From assembly GCA_020747065.1 (NCBI GenBank), contig JAGMVK010000006.1:434001-498000 (forward strand): a DNA stretch of 64,000 nt, written 5' to 3'. The notes beneath the pieces were generated by a model, which did not search any database, was not told where the DNA came from, and saw nothing but the letters and a program-made list of their open reading frames with translations. Made by a program: the position numbers and the translations under genes. Origin of the DNA: Cadophora sp. MPI-SDFR-AT-0126. Taxonomy: Eukaryota > Ascomycota > Leotiomycetes > Helotiales > Ploettnerulaceae. Every line of letters begins with the position of its first letter. The stretch's first letter is position 1. Shown here one piece after another: positions 22,369 through 34,265 of this stretch.

Positions 22369-23808
22369 GTCGTCTGGTTTTGCTTTTAAACTTGCTTGTT
22401 TTCGGGGATCTGATTGGGTTCTTGGCCGGGTTTGAGAACTCACGGCTGGGGAACGAGGAAATGGTCCAAGAGAGGGTGAGATGGACGAGAAGACTGTCTT
22501 GATAGTATGTATAGAGTATGCATGGATGTGCATGGATGTAATGAATGCTTTGTTTTTCGTTTTGATTTTAGCTTTGCCTTGTCTCTTTTGTTCTGTTTAC
22601 TACGGTGTAAAGGGTATTGGTTGGCTGCCTGAACGTGCTGAATTTGTCAAGTGACCCTGTACCTGTCTCTTACTAACACCTGCTGAGATGAGGGTTCTTC
22701 CTGGCTCCTTTTCAAGAGAAATCCCGTACAATGTAACTGGAGATTGATCCCGCTTTTGAAGTTCAACTCTACGGAGTGTCAAGTTTTGTTCTGAATTTTT
22801 CTAGTGAGATACAAGCAAACGGTCAGGAAACCTACCATGGTAACGAAGTTTGCTGGAAACGATCAAGTACGTTTTAAAGCTATTATATTTGAAGAAGGAA
22901 ACCAATGTATCCAAGTAGCCATCTCTTCAAAACTACTATCCGTACAACACTATTCCGCCCAAGGAGATACTCCGACCAGTGCTTTTCTAGGGCTATGGAA
23001 GAAGCTCTGGTGCTAGATTCCTGAAATGGGATTTAGATCCTGGCATGATGGCTATTCTATTGTCCAAGAGCCAGATGGCACAGTGCTAGCGATCTGATAG
23101 TGAGCTAGCTTATATTTTAAATGCTGTTGATTGCGACATTTCGATCGACGCGTAAATCTCGACTCCGTGGCGTTTGTTTACTGCCTACCTCTTTGGAGTC
23201 CACCCCCGAACGTCAGTAAACAATGGCAGCCCCAAAGCTAAAAGGGAACAAGAGACCTTCCTCTTTGACACAGTTCATGATAAGAAGATTACAAGGCAGT
23301 TTTCAGAGGCGAATTTTGACCTGTTCTTTTTGTCCTTTGGAGAAGTGTCGTGGGTTCTTTGGAGAAGTGTGGTGGGTGAGGCACAAACGCATTCGGGATG
23401 AGCAAATTGAGGCCATGACCATATTTAAGGGCGCTTCAGTGATAGGTCGTTGCTTACAAGTACATATGTCGTTGCCGCAGCACGTTTTAGATACGAGTTG
23501 TCTGGTATTGACAGTTGTGTCTAGACTTAGCACTTGATGCGCCTCTTCATAAACTATCTTCCAGATTCAAAGCTAATCAAGATACGTTCTGAGAACAAAC
23601 GGGTGCTGGTGATGTCGAAAGACCCCATACGCCATCTTTACCTCTGTAAAGACATCATCAATCGTCTATATCCGATCCGACTCACATTTTCTATGTGCAA
23701 GAAGCAGACTTTTCAGATCCCGTGCCCGTCCAGCCAGAACGCCCATAGCACCTTCTCCCAAAAACGCCTTAATATGCCCTATCAATACTCTGAAGCAGTC
23801 CGTCGAAT
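22369..23808. other. 1.4 kb convergent intergenic region
   Basis: Lies between the 3' ends of BIG1 and FCF1. Several 70-130 codon frames exist (for example 23534-23935, which runs into FCF1 antisense), but none shows domain or splice support. Confidence 0.5.
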
Positions 23809-24447
23809 CTATTTCTCGGGCGCATCTGGTAACCTCTCCACCACATACTTTCCCCTCGCCACACTGATAATTGGCACACCGGGCACTTTCCGTACTCTCC
23901 TCTTCAGCTCCCTATCATTCGTAGCCACAATATAAATCTTGCTCTTCATCACCCGATCCACAATACAATCATCGGCATAAACACCCTTATGATCACACTG
24001 CATCCTTGTCCACCTCTCATCCCTCGCAATCCTCAGCGCAATCCTATACTTCGGGCCCAGCTTCTCCAACTCCGCCATAACACACGACGTGATGACAGGT
24101 ATACAATTTGCATACAGCGTATCCATCAGAGTTTCCAGAAGAGGCAGTTTGCGCTGGACGGTGTGCGAGAGGAAATTGGTGTCGACCAGGATGGAGTATG
24201 GCGGTACGAGGGCGGTGTTGTATTGGAAGAAGAGTGCTGAGGAGACTTGGGGGACTTCGCGGACGATTTGTGACTCCGCGGCTTTCTTCTTGGATTCGTC
24301 TTCGGCTTTGGATTGGTTTTTCTTGAGGCGGGCGTCGTTTTGGCCGATGAGGCGTTTGACCTGGTGGGGTTAGCTGTGCTGCTTCTACTCTTCATGTACT
24401 GGTTCTCTTACGGCGCCAAACTTGCGGACTTTCTTTGCGGTACCCAT
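23809..24447 (-). CDS. fcf1: rRNA-processing protein FCF1 (PIN domain, ~195 aa)
   Basis: Two exons: 24447-24412 (MGTAKKVRKFGA) and 24360-23809, separated by a 51-nt intron (donor GTAAGA). Family-defining stretches are present in order: VKRLIGQNDARLKKNQ, REVPQVSSALFFQYNTAL, PPYSILVDTNFLSHTVQRKL (PIN Asp), CIPVITSCVMAELEKLGPKY, GVYADDCIVDRV, IYIVATNDRELKRRVRKVPG and RGKYVVERLPDAPEK. FCF1/Utp24 is the SSU-processome endonuclease component for cleavages in early 18S maturation. The acidic residues at the nuclease centre (DTN, DDC, TND) are all kept. Length matches the family. Confidence 0.97.
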
Positions 24448-25382
24448 GGTGCAGACTTGAGTGTCTCAGGTCCAGGTGCGACGGTCTGCTGGGGTTGTGG
24501 TTGAGAGCGGCGCAAATCAAGTATCCTGATGTTCTGCTCGGATATGAAGCTTCAAAATAAAATCATCAAAAGCCAAGCCGAGCCAAGTCAATTCTGCCGC
24601 TCCGCCCTCCACCGCCTCAGTTGCCCCCAACGACTAAATATAGCTCGCCGGCCTTAAGCACTAAACTTAATGCAGGTTTGGCGTGAAGAATGCAGGAACT
24701 GCGATCGACCCAACACGAGATGAGAGGAAGCGACGACTTCCATCCATCCCTTACGAAGGAACACAAGACAGCAGGGCAGGGCACAGCACAGCAGGAAATA
24801 CGAAGACTGCCGCCTCACATCACACCACGCTCGTTCTACAACATCGCAGCATTTCAACGCATCGCATTACTTTGTATACACCATCCGCAGCATCGCTTTG
24901 CACTCGTTGTATTCTTGAAGCCGGATAATTGAAGGTTGGAAGGGGCAACTGGAACCAGGACAACACACCGGATCCCTTGACACGACCGGAGCACCAGATT
25001 TGTACCACAACTATCACGGCAGAGTCTACGTGAGGCACAACATACGACGGCAGTCGGAAAAATACAAGGAGAGCGTTTGCTTGCGATCGAAACGAAGGCA
25101 CCGGGAATTGGGTTACATACTTGGATTTCGATCAACAAACAGGATTCTTCACAACTTGCCTTCTTGCACATCCTGCAACCTTTGCAGAGATTTCCGACTA
25201 CGATAACGAGCTGGACATTTGCGAACTGTTTGACTTCATTTGGATACCGTTGAGCGAAGCCTTTTGGATATTGGTCAACACATCGAAGGATCATCTTACC
25301 TCGCCTCACTGCGCCTACACTCCTTCCTAGACCTCAATCTGCTCACGAATTTCTCTTTGCACGACCAACCCATACCTCAACA
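24448..25382. promoter_or_regulatory. Divergent region FCF1 / CSI2-like gene
   Basis: About 935 bp. The CSI2 side is probably a long 5' leader (A/C-rich, with short upstream open frames such as 24683-24928). No gene is supported. Confidence 0.4.
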
Positions 25383-26411
25383 ATGAGTTCTCTTCCAGAT
25401 TTGGCTACGGCCACACAAACCACTGCTTCATCTGCCAGTGCTAGAACATCTGCATCTTCTGCAAGATCAACAGGCTCAAACTCTGCTTCAACGACCGTAC
25501 AAACAACATCACTCTCACAAGGAGCAACCATCACCGGATCAGGGACAACAGGTCAGGCGTCTGGGGCTGCAAGCATTACTGGTTCGGCCGTTACGACTGG
25601 TGGAGCTCTCACAGGTCTTCCCAAACTTTCGGGTGCCATCCAGCCTGTGACGGCTTCAGTCCCTCCCACAGCAAATGCGCCATTCATGCAGCAGAGCAAT
25701 TTGCCAGATGGAACCGTTTTCATCGTTGTAGGAGCCATCCTCGGCTTCATGGCAATCAGCGTGCTCCTTTGGCGTGGTCTCGTCGCCTGGTCTCTCCATC
25801 GATCAGTCAAACGCGCGGCTCAACATCAGAACATGGCTGACACAAAAGCTCTCTTCCGTACGCCTGCTCCTCCAGCACCATTCTACAAATACTCTGATCG
25901 CGATTCCACAATTTCTCTTTCTGGCCTCGGACCCAAGAGTGGCAAGAAAGGTCCTCGTCCAACGACAGCACCAGGCGGAGCTAGCACAAGTAGTCTCTTC
26001 TTTTCCCCCACCGCAGGAGCAGCCGGCGCCGGTCTCGCCAACCCAGGAAATCGCGGCAGTAACTACCTCCCAGCAGGATACTACGCCTCGGGCAACGCAT
26101 CCGTCGCAAATGGTCAATCGCAAGTCCATCTCGGTCATCAACCCGCCATTTCTCTTGCCAATCTCGGTCCACAATCGCAAGGTTACAGCCGCGCGAGAAG
26201 TATGGGTCCTTCGCCACCTGACAGTCCATTCATCGCTGGTCAGGGCAGCCACATGGCTAGTTCCAGCACCTTGAATCTTAATCAGGGATATGGCGGTAAT
26301 GAACGGGCGCCTAGTGCTTACCTAGAAGATCTGTTTGATGGTGAGAATGCGCCGCCGCTTCCAGGTCAGGGACATGCGAGGGGGAACTCAGCGAGTCCTG
26401 GAAGGTTCTAG
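25383..26411 (+). CDS. csi2: CSI2-like single-pass membrane protein (342 aa)
   Basis: Single exon. Residues 1-105 are Ser/Thr-rich and presumably O-glycosylated and lumenal or extracellular. Then comes a short conserved lead (NLPDGTVF), one transmembrane helix (IVVGAILGFMAISVLLWRGL), a basic juxtamembrane stretch (HRSVKRAAQHQ), and a cytosolic Gly/Ser/Pro-rich tail ending in SAYLEDLFDGENAPPLP. The TM-plus-basic block is what I recognise from fungal Csi2 proteins, linked in yeast to chitin synthesis and septal chitin. No classical signal peptide is seen, so the TM may act as signal anchor. Function in filamentous fungi is not well defined. Confidence 0.72.
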   Translation: MSSLPDLATATQTTASSASARTSASSARSTGSNSASTTVQTTSLSQGATITGSGTTGQASGAASITGSAVTTGGALTGLPKLSGAIQPVTASVPPTANAPFMQQSNLPDGTVFIVVGAILGFMAISVLLWRGLVAWSLHRSVKRAAQHQNMADTKALFRTPAPPAPFYKYSDRDSTISLSGLGPKSGKKGPRPTTAPGGASTSSLFFSPTAGAAGAGLANPGNRGSNYLPAGYYASGNASVANGQSQVHLGHQPAISLANLGPQSQGYSRARSMGPSPPDSPFIAGQGSHMASSSTLNLNQGYGGNERAPSAYLEDLFDGENAPPLPGQGHARGNSASPGRF

Positions 26412-28577
26412 ACTGGGTTTGTTGATGTGACTCTTGAGCAGGTCATCGTTCGTGGGGGAATAGGAATTGATGTGCATCGCGGGGATTTTGGGTCGGTAAA
26501 ATCATATTGTAATTGCGGTTTGACTTGGCTTGACTTGTATAAACCTTTTTCTCTTTTCTCACCTGTTCTTTCTTCGGCGATGAGGCGTTTTCTTCTTTTG
26601 GATTAGTGTTTGGATGGATGGGAGGTTGACTTCATTGCATATTTGTGAGAGAAGAAGGAGATATTGTCCGGCTGTGAAAGCATGCATTGTTTGATGGGGA
26701 TGAGGTGGGATAGTTGGCAGATTTTGCCCCTGGTGGTGTGAGAGGAAAATCGATATTGAGGGTGGATGAGAAGCGGAGAATAGAAGAGACTAGAAGAAGA
26801 GAGGGAATCAGGCTGTACATAGTAATGCAATGCAAGTGGAAATACTGAACTCGCCATCGATTTTTGGATGCCGTGATCTATCGCTTTCCGTCCCACAGCC
26901 TTGGCAGCAGAAACATGGGTAGATAGCTGCTTCCGAGGTCTGGAGTTTAGATCCAATTGCTGACACGATTATGCGTTCAGATTTGTTGGGAAATAACTCT
27001 GCTTGAAATGTGCATTCGAATTATCCTGTTGGATCATATTTAATTTTAGGATTAGGATTGGTGCTGAAGGGGAGGTGGGGTGAGGTGAATGGGATATTTG
27101 TTGAAAGGCAAAGGCAAATGGCTATATTTGTAGGTGTTTTTGGCAGAAACGACATTGGGAGAACGTAGATGTCGATGTTGCGGGGTTTTGGGGGAGGGGT
27201 GGAGGGCGTGGCAAATGGAACATTTGCTTCGGGAGGCATGGTATAGATGCTGGCTTGGATTTTGTCTTGGGGTTTGTGTTTGTTCGGTCTTATGCAGGAT
27301 TTATGTATCGCAAGTGGATAAGAGGATCAATGTAGGATGTTTGGGTGTACGGGCTGCTGCGCTGGGTTGGCTGGGAAGATTTGTTGGGGTTTTTAGGGAT
27401 GTGATTTATTGTAGCGTCCTGAGACTTCGGTCATGCAAAAGGTGTGTTACTTTGAGTCTGGAGTTGGTCTCCTATACTGCTGCAGGGGGTGTAACAGGGA
27501 TTAAGTGGTGTCCTTTCGGGAGAAAAACAATACAGGTAGGACAAGCAACGTATTCAAGGGATCAAGAAGACTCAAGAGACAAGTGGAGAAGAATGGAGAA
27601 AGAGGGTGACTTGAGAGGTGTTGTGGGACAGGCTCAAAGATATTGTGGACTCTGGAATCAGGCAGATGGTATTTAAGCCAAGTAGTGATAGTAAGAAGTC
27701 ACATTTGGAGCTCTGCAAAGTCTCGATACTGGAGATAAGGTTTGGTGATTGACATGCATAAACTTAAACTTAATTACTGGGGGGTACAATTGGCTTTTGC
27801 GTTTGTTGTGTTTCGCTTAGCCATGCGAGATTACGATGATATATCCTTATTTGCTTTGTAAGATCATCCCGTGTTCCTCACATTCTCTATAATTTCTCGA
27901 TTTTTCAATTGCTTTTAGAGGTTTTAGGTTCTGTCTCTTACGTGGTATAGTGAAGAGAACATTTCTCAAAGTAAAGATATTAGACATGATGAATACGTAG
28001 AAACCGTGGTGTATTGCATGTGTAGACATGTAGAGACTAGAGGTAAAGCTTCATTAGCAGTATATCGTTGATTGGTGGGTAACCACTCATTAGAAAGGGA
28101 ATGAAAACAAAGATACCGGCGACTGCTGATTTCGCTTACTTCGGTTGTTCAGGGACGCAATGTTAATGTTTGATCTTGAAATGTGGCTCGAGCCGTACCG
28201 CATTAGTGAGTCCTTTCCTTACCTGCGCGTGAGATCCTATCCATCATGGTGAAAGACATGCGAGCCATCACGTATGTATATCTCATATGAAATGTTAGCT
28301 TCTGGTGTTACTTAATGGTTCTTACGTAGAGCTCATTCTTCGCGCGAATTTAGAAATCACTAACCAAGGTGAGTGCACTATTCAATAGCTGGTTATCAAA
28401 AGTCCGTACGTTCATACGCCTAACGTTTTCAAGGTACATCTCAACCTATCATCCTTATGGTCAGATTCCGTGGTCTCCCTTCTTCAACGTCCCACCAAGT
28501 CTCCTCGCATCCTCAAGATGAATCTCAACAATGATCCAATTGCAAATCCCATCCACATTCCCATACACCTCGTCGAG
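26412..28577. other. 2.2 kb gene-free region
   Basis: A 180-codon plus-strand frame at 27134-27676 exists, but its composition (Cys/Trp/Arg-rich, no domain, no splice context) looks like chance. The rest is stop-dense. Nothing else was found. Confidence 0.5.
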
Positions 28578-30607
28578 TTAAAAGGTCAGTGGCAGAAGGA
28601 TCTGCGAAGCATACTCCCCACCCGTATGCACAGTATGAGTTCCCACATTAAGATTCTTCAACAGCAAGTGTAAGTTCTCATATTCATGCAGTTGGTGATC
28701 ATGACCCTTGACTTCCAGCCGCATCGACTCGCCCGCCTCAAAGATCATGCCAGCCGGCCAGATAGGAATATCGAGCTCCACCACCGTACCAGCCGGAACT
28801 TTATCTTCTTGGTCGTATGGTCGCCATATTTCTGCCGGCGCTTGAGACTGCAGCTTTTCTTCCGATAGCGATGGGTCTTGACCTACAGCACGCTTGGAGG
28901 CGCGCAGACGACCGGTTGGACCGTGGTATTTGTAGAGAGCCATGTCGTCGATGTTTTCAAAGAGGGTACCGGGAGGCTGCTGATCCAAGGGAACGTTCAA
29001 GCATGACAGGACTTTGCCGTCAATGTCGAGCTTGCGGATGATGACGTAGACGTCCATGTCGTCGTTGTCTTTGGTGGACATGAAGAGTGTGACTTTCGAG
29101 GGCCCGAGGATCTCTGTGTATTTTGAGAATCGGTAGGTGAAGTGCGAGCCTTCGTTATCCCAACTGTTAGAAATGTAGGAAGCTGTAGCGGGCGCTGTTG
29201 GCTGAGAATAGGACAAGCTTCCGTTTCCGGAATCTAGGTATAGGGTATGATATTCGGTTCGGGAAGGTGGGTAGTTGTCCTCGGGACGATGAACGATGGC
29301 GGGACGGTTGTATCGTAGAAGTGAAACGCGGACTTTGGGAGTGTTCTCCCATCCGTTGTCTTTACCTAAAAGGTAGCGGTCCAGGAATCTTTGGAGCTCG
29401 TCATTATTTTCCGGTTGGTAGATGTCGTGCCATTCTTGTGTTGCATGGATGCGGAACCTAGAGATGAACTTAGTACAAACACGAGATGGGGTGGGAAAGG
29501 CTCGTAACTTACCATTTATCTTTGGACGAGGAGTATTTCCAACCTCTGTAGGAGCCTTCTGTGTGTAGATTGGTGGAATAGCTCATCACCACGTACATTG
29601 GAATGTCGATGTTGGCAATTTTCGCGTTCTTGTCCTCCCAGTATGCATTCATATGGGGATACTTCGTCATCATCGCGCCGATATCCTCGTAATTACCATT
29701 TCCTAGGCAATAGTCAAAACTCCATAACCCAGACTTGACTAAAAACTTGAACAAAAGAAGCAGTAGACATACCCTGCATAGTTGTTGTCAGGGTTGGCCA
29801 GAAGGCAGTGTTTGGAATGCCACCACGGAATAAGGTCTCGCGGTAGAAATCGGCTGCGCCTTCCCATGGCGCGATGGCTTTCAGATGCGGGGGCTTTTCT
29901 GCAGCAATGAACCTTTAGATAAAGTCAGTACGGTTGCAAAAACTTCAGCCAGCATGCGTTCCTAGAGGAGTGAACAGACCATTGCATGATTCCAAGCCAT
30001 GAATTCCCTACAAGAGCTACATTGCCGTTACTCCAAGGTTGGGTTCCAGCCCACTCGACCATATCATATCCGTCTTGAGCTTCCTACGCGTGTGATTAGC
30101 CTTTTGTTGTCATTTAGTCGTTGCAGTAGAGCGAACCTGAGTACCAAACTGGTGAAAATCTCCCTCGGAGTGGTGGATGCCTCTCGCCTCCGGCTGAACC
30201 AGTGCATAGCCACGTGGGCACCACTCAGCTGGATCAGGGGCTTCAAATTTCTCCAATCCGCTGATCTGACTCGCTTTGAGACCAATGTATGTATAGTCTT
30301 GAATCTGCAAGAATCCTGTTCCTGTCTTGCCATATGGACTCCAAGCCACTAGAGTAGGAAGTTGCTTGTTCTCTCTGGATGCCGGACGGAAGATGTCAGC
30401 ACGGATCTTGGTTCCGTCTCTCATCTCTACTGCAACGTCCTTGTCCCAGATGATTGCTTCGCGTAGTGCGAGACGATTCATTCTTCTCCATCCCTTGGGT
30501 AGTAGGACTCGCTTGTTGGGTTCGAATTCGGTCCACACGCGATCGAAATAGCGCCTTGTGGGTTGGAAAGGGACTTCAAAGCCCTTGATGTTATGAGTTG
30601 TCGTCAT
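28578..30607 (-). CDS. CocE/NonD-type alpha/beta hydrolase with PepX C-terminal domain (~594 aa)
   Basis: Five exons: 30607-30137, 30083-29980, 29912-29773, 29702-29513 and 29457-28578; all phases close. The N-terminal half is an S15-type alpha/beta hydrolase: VAVEMRDGTKIRADIFRP, LVAWSPYGKTG, PRGYALVQPEARGI, QDGYDMVEWAGTQPWSNG, and nucleophile Ser near residue 185 in ALVGNSWLGIMQW. The C-terminal half is the jelly-roll X-Pro dipeptidyl-peptidase-type domain (GPSKVTLFMSTKDNDDMDV, AGTVVELDIPIWPAG, YASQILLPLTF). Such enzymes hydrolyse esters or acyl-peptide bonds. There is no signal peptide, so it is probably intracellular. It sits head-to-head with the P450 gene across 1.1 kb and could be the edge member of the catabolic cluster. 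Confidence 0.9.
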
Positions 30608-31683
30608 TTTTGATAGGTGTTTGTTTTGTTTGGTTGGGGGTCGGCGAGGTAGATGAGCAAGGGGTAAAAAATAATAAATGGAGAGGAGAAGAGAAAATGA
30701 AAAGTCAGCTTATGGGAACGGGGAATAGTTGACGGGATTGAGATTTTATAAACAAGTCTCGTCTATCAATCTAGAGTCTCCACAAAGTGTGTCTCCAACG
30801 GTCCATGGCCATTAAACAAGCTACACAGCCGAGAGGCGTCCCGCAGTCAGCCCGTCTTCAATCGACCTTTGAGGAACGTCTCTTACTACGGACCCCGTAG
30901 TCCGCGATTATCTACGTCTGGAAAGTCCACAGACGTTATCCATCATAATAGTTTCGAGGATAACAGTCTAGAACTTGTAGATTTAGATGCACATACGTTT
31001 TTCTAGTGACATTTCGGTGCTGCAGTACTGTATGTAATGTGGAGATAATTATGTCAGCTTCATCAGCTGCTGAGCGAGTCGCCTCAACCGAGCTCTTTGT
31101 TGACTCTCAGACTTCTGACGTGCAGAGCGCAGAGGGAGTGGACCCCGGGCTTACCAAATTATTCAATCTCATTATAGGCAGGAATGCTTAAAATGCAGAT
31201 CAAATGTTGCTCCGAATGATTAGTAATTCGAGTAGTAGTGGTTGGCGACCGAGAGACTAAGAGACTGATCATGAGTGGGTGCGCGTGAGCAGCTTTCATC
31301 GGGCCGACGCCATAGCTACAGCACAATCAGTCTAGCTGTGCGGAATTCCACTCAGCCCGCTCACAGTACCCTTCGTACTATTCCTGGAGTCTTCTTTTCT
31401 ATCTTCCTCATGCATGCTGCCGTCCTCAACGCCGTTCCGAATGCCGTCTCCACTTCCCCGCTCCCCCGCCTCCGGCAGCCATTAGATATGCATGGATGTT
31501 GATTCGACTTGCCGTTCTCTCGCTTCCCTTTCCTTTTGTGTTGCACCACCGTACCGAGTAGTACTGTATGACCAGCATTCAAAACAAACAAAATCAAACC
31601 CTCATTCAATTCAATACTAAGGTCACACTTTAGTTCTCAATTTTCAGCAAGTTCGCACGAAGCCCACCGACCTCCTTATCATT
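30608..31683. promoter_or_regulatory. Divergent promoter region CocE hydrolase / P450
   Basis: 1.08 kb. On the minus strand a TTTATAAAAT element at 30744-30753 lies about 140 bp before the hydrolase ATG, a good TATA position. The P450 side has no obvious TATA box. There is no gene in the interval. Confidence 0.5.
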
Positions 31684-33510
31684 ATGTTGATTCTTGCAAT
31701 TGCTCTCGCCGCCGTTATTTTCTACGCTCTTTTCGTATCGAAAAGCCAGAACTGGCCCGATGGCCCTACAGACTTACCATTTATCGGGGTCTTGCCAGAC
31801 AAGAAGCTCCTATTACATCAGCAGCTTTTCAAATTTGTTCCCCAATTTGGCGACTTCTTCTCCTTCAATCTGGGTAGCTCCAAAGTCGTCGTGCTCAGCA
31901 GTCCAACTGCGCAGCTGATTGTCAAGAGGGGTCAAAATTATAGCTCACGTCCCTCCTCCTCACTCCAAACTGCCATCATCGCCCAAGATAGGCTTGTCCA
32001 GATGCAGTATGGTGATCAATTTAGAGTATGTCTGTCCTTCTTTATCTGACTTCGTGTCGTGCTGTGGGACACAAAAACAACCCATAATTGACTTCTTTCA
32101 CAGAAGCATCGCAAAGTGACCCATACCCTTCTAGGCATGCAGAATGCGAAAACGTTCTTGCCCTATCAGGAATACGAGAGTAGGCAGACCTTGCGACTCT
32201 TGCTTGCGAATCCAACCGGCTTCTATAAGGAAATGCAGCGTTACGCAGCAAGTGTCACTTTCAGCCTCCTGTGAGAGTCACTTGGCTCAAGAAATCGCTG
32301 ATGAATGCTAATCAAATATCAGGCTCGGTTCTCGTTTCGCGCGAAACGATACTCATATCCCTCATGAGATGGGCCTGACAGTAGCTCACATGTTTGAACG
32401 TACGTAGATCCATACCCCAGCACACCTCTATTGTTAGTAATCTTTCCACCTCTCACAGAAATGCGTCCTGGATCTTGGCTCTCGGATTGGATTCCACTTT
32501 CCGACTACCTCCCAGATAGCCTCGCGCCATGGAGAGCCAAAGCCCAGCAGCTCTACGAAGGCCTCATCCAGTTCTGGTCAGTCTTCTATGATCCGATAGC
32601 CGGAAGAGTCGAGAATGGAGAAGCGCCAGAATGTTTCCTCAAGCGCTTCCTTGAGAGTCCCGAGATCGGCACCTTTTCAGAGTCCGAAAGGCGCGTTCTA
32701 TTCTCGGAGATCCTCGCAGCAGGGTTCGAGACGACGGCAATGAGCCTTCATTATTTCTTCAAAGCCGCTCTCTTGAACCCTGAATTTGTCAAGAACGCAC
32801 AAGAAGAACTAGACCGGGTAGTTGGGCCAGACCGCCTCCCTGGATTTGAAGATCGTCCTAATCTGCCATACATAAAAGCCCTCACCCAAGAGGTCCATCG
32901 GTGGTCATCGGTGTCACCCCTATCTTTCTACCATGCGACAACGGACTCTGACACCTATCGGGGCAAAACGATCCCCGCAAAAACAACAGTCATCTACAAC
33001 ACATATGCAGTCCACTATGGTGAGGCTTACTTCCGGGATCCCAAGAAGTTCATCCCCGAGCGATACCTGCCTGAGAAAGATCCCCGGCATATGCCCAATG
33101 GTGCATATGCACCTGTGCATTATGGCTTCGGCGCTGGCAGAAGAGAGTGTCCCGGAAAGCATGTCGCTGACGCCAGTCTCTTCATTGTTCTCAGTCGACT
33201 TCTGTGGGCTTTCGATATTGAGCTAGGCTCTAATCCTCTGCCGGGTGACGGGACTGGTAAGTTGTTACCCCAAAATCTCAGTCTCCCAGACAGTAAGTAT
33301 TAAGTTTATCTCTTTGCAGTTGGACCTATCAATATTCTCGGACCTGCAGAATTCGGTGCCATTGTCACACCTCGAAGCGAGAAGGCGAAAGAAAGTATTT
33401 CGAGGGAAGGGGCGTTCATGGATCCGGCGCTGCGTGTTGAAGATGCGTTTCAGTATGAAGATAATATGTTTGAGGTTTTAGCGAAGAAGAAAGATGTGCT
33501 AAGACCATAG
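31684..33510 (+). CDS. Microsomal cytochrome P450 (~524 aa)
   Basis: Five exons: 31684-32025, 32104-32270, 32323-32399, 32459-33256 and 33320-33510. The N-terminal membrane anchor is MLILAIALAAVIFYALFV, followed by a Pro-rich hinge (NWPDGPTDLPFIG). I-helix AGFETT lies near residue 283, K-helix EVHR near 340, the PERY motif near 395, and the heme-binding loop FGAGRRECPGKHVA has Cys near 426. It is an ER-bound monooxygenase, likely hydroxylating a small hydrophobic substrate. The typical I-helix (A/G)Gx(D/E)TT is complete, so it should be active. It opens the catabolic cluster; by position it is a candidate first-step hydroxylase. CYP family not assignable by eye. Confidence 0.93.
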
Positions 33511-34265
33511 GCCGATGTCGATCTACTTTGATTTGATCTGAGGGAGGGGCGGTGGTTAAGCTGGCGGATGGTAGGTAGAAGGGGGAAGACTTACAGCTGT
33601 ATGCAAGAATCAAGGGTTGAATAAGAATGAGGGAAACACGTATTACTGGATTGGCGACTATTATGGCTGATGGGGGCATTATTTTGTCGAAACGGAAAAA
33701 TCAATTTTCTCTCTCTACACTTAAGTGAATGAAACTGTTGTCTGCAGCAGCAGGAGCAGCCGTTGAAAAAAAGAAAAACACAATGCTGAATGTATAGCAT
33801 TATCTCAATCCAGCCTCTTAAAGCTCCTCCTATATAACCCAGCGAGACCTGCGAAATCGTATAACAGCGATGAAAATGTATACCCATACCGGAATACCGG
33901 TAGTGACGGAATTCACATGATCGCTGCTACAGGTAGGCATTTCCGACATATTCTGTGTATGTATGTATGTATGTATGTATGTATGTGAAGGGAAATACTA
34001 AGATTCTACCATGTATAATTAAAGAGAAACACTGGTTTTGAGATGGAAGATTCTATAGCTGGTTATACTAGACTAGTTTCCGTTTCCTTATTTGGTTTCT
34101 CCTAAACGAGGCTCTCTTAGTCGCTGGAGGACAGAGGGTCAAGAGTCTGCACCAGCCAGAGTTACTTCACAGTTTGGAGGCGATCACGGCAAATTCTTCG
34201 CTGTAGACGGCAAGTCAATTAGAATGCATACAAAAGTCTAATTGATTGTGTCAAAGGAATCTAAG
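33511..34265. other. Convergent intergenic between P450 and FAH-fold gene
   Basis: Non-coding. It contains a GTAT microsatellite and a CGG-AATA-CCG palindrome at 33890-33899 (discussed under findings). Confidence 0.5.
33957..33986. repeat. (GTAT)n microsatellite, about 7.5 copies
   Basis: A run of perfect GTAT units, 30 bp, in the convergent intergenic region. Likely length-polymorphic. Confidence 0.95.

Noticed and set aside
27134..27676. 180-codon plus-strand open frame in the 26.4-28.6 kb gap
   Set aside because: Composition unlike the neighbouring genes, no recognisable domain or splice context; likely chance.
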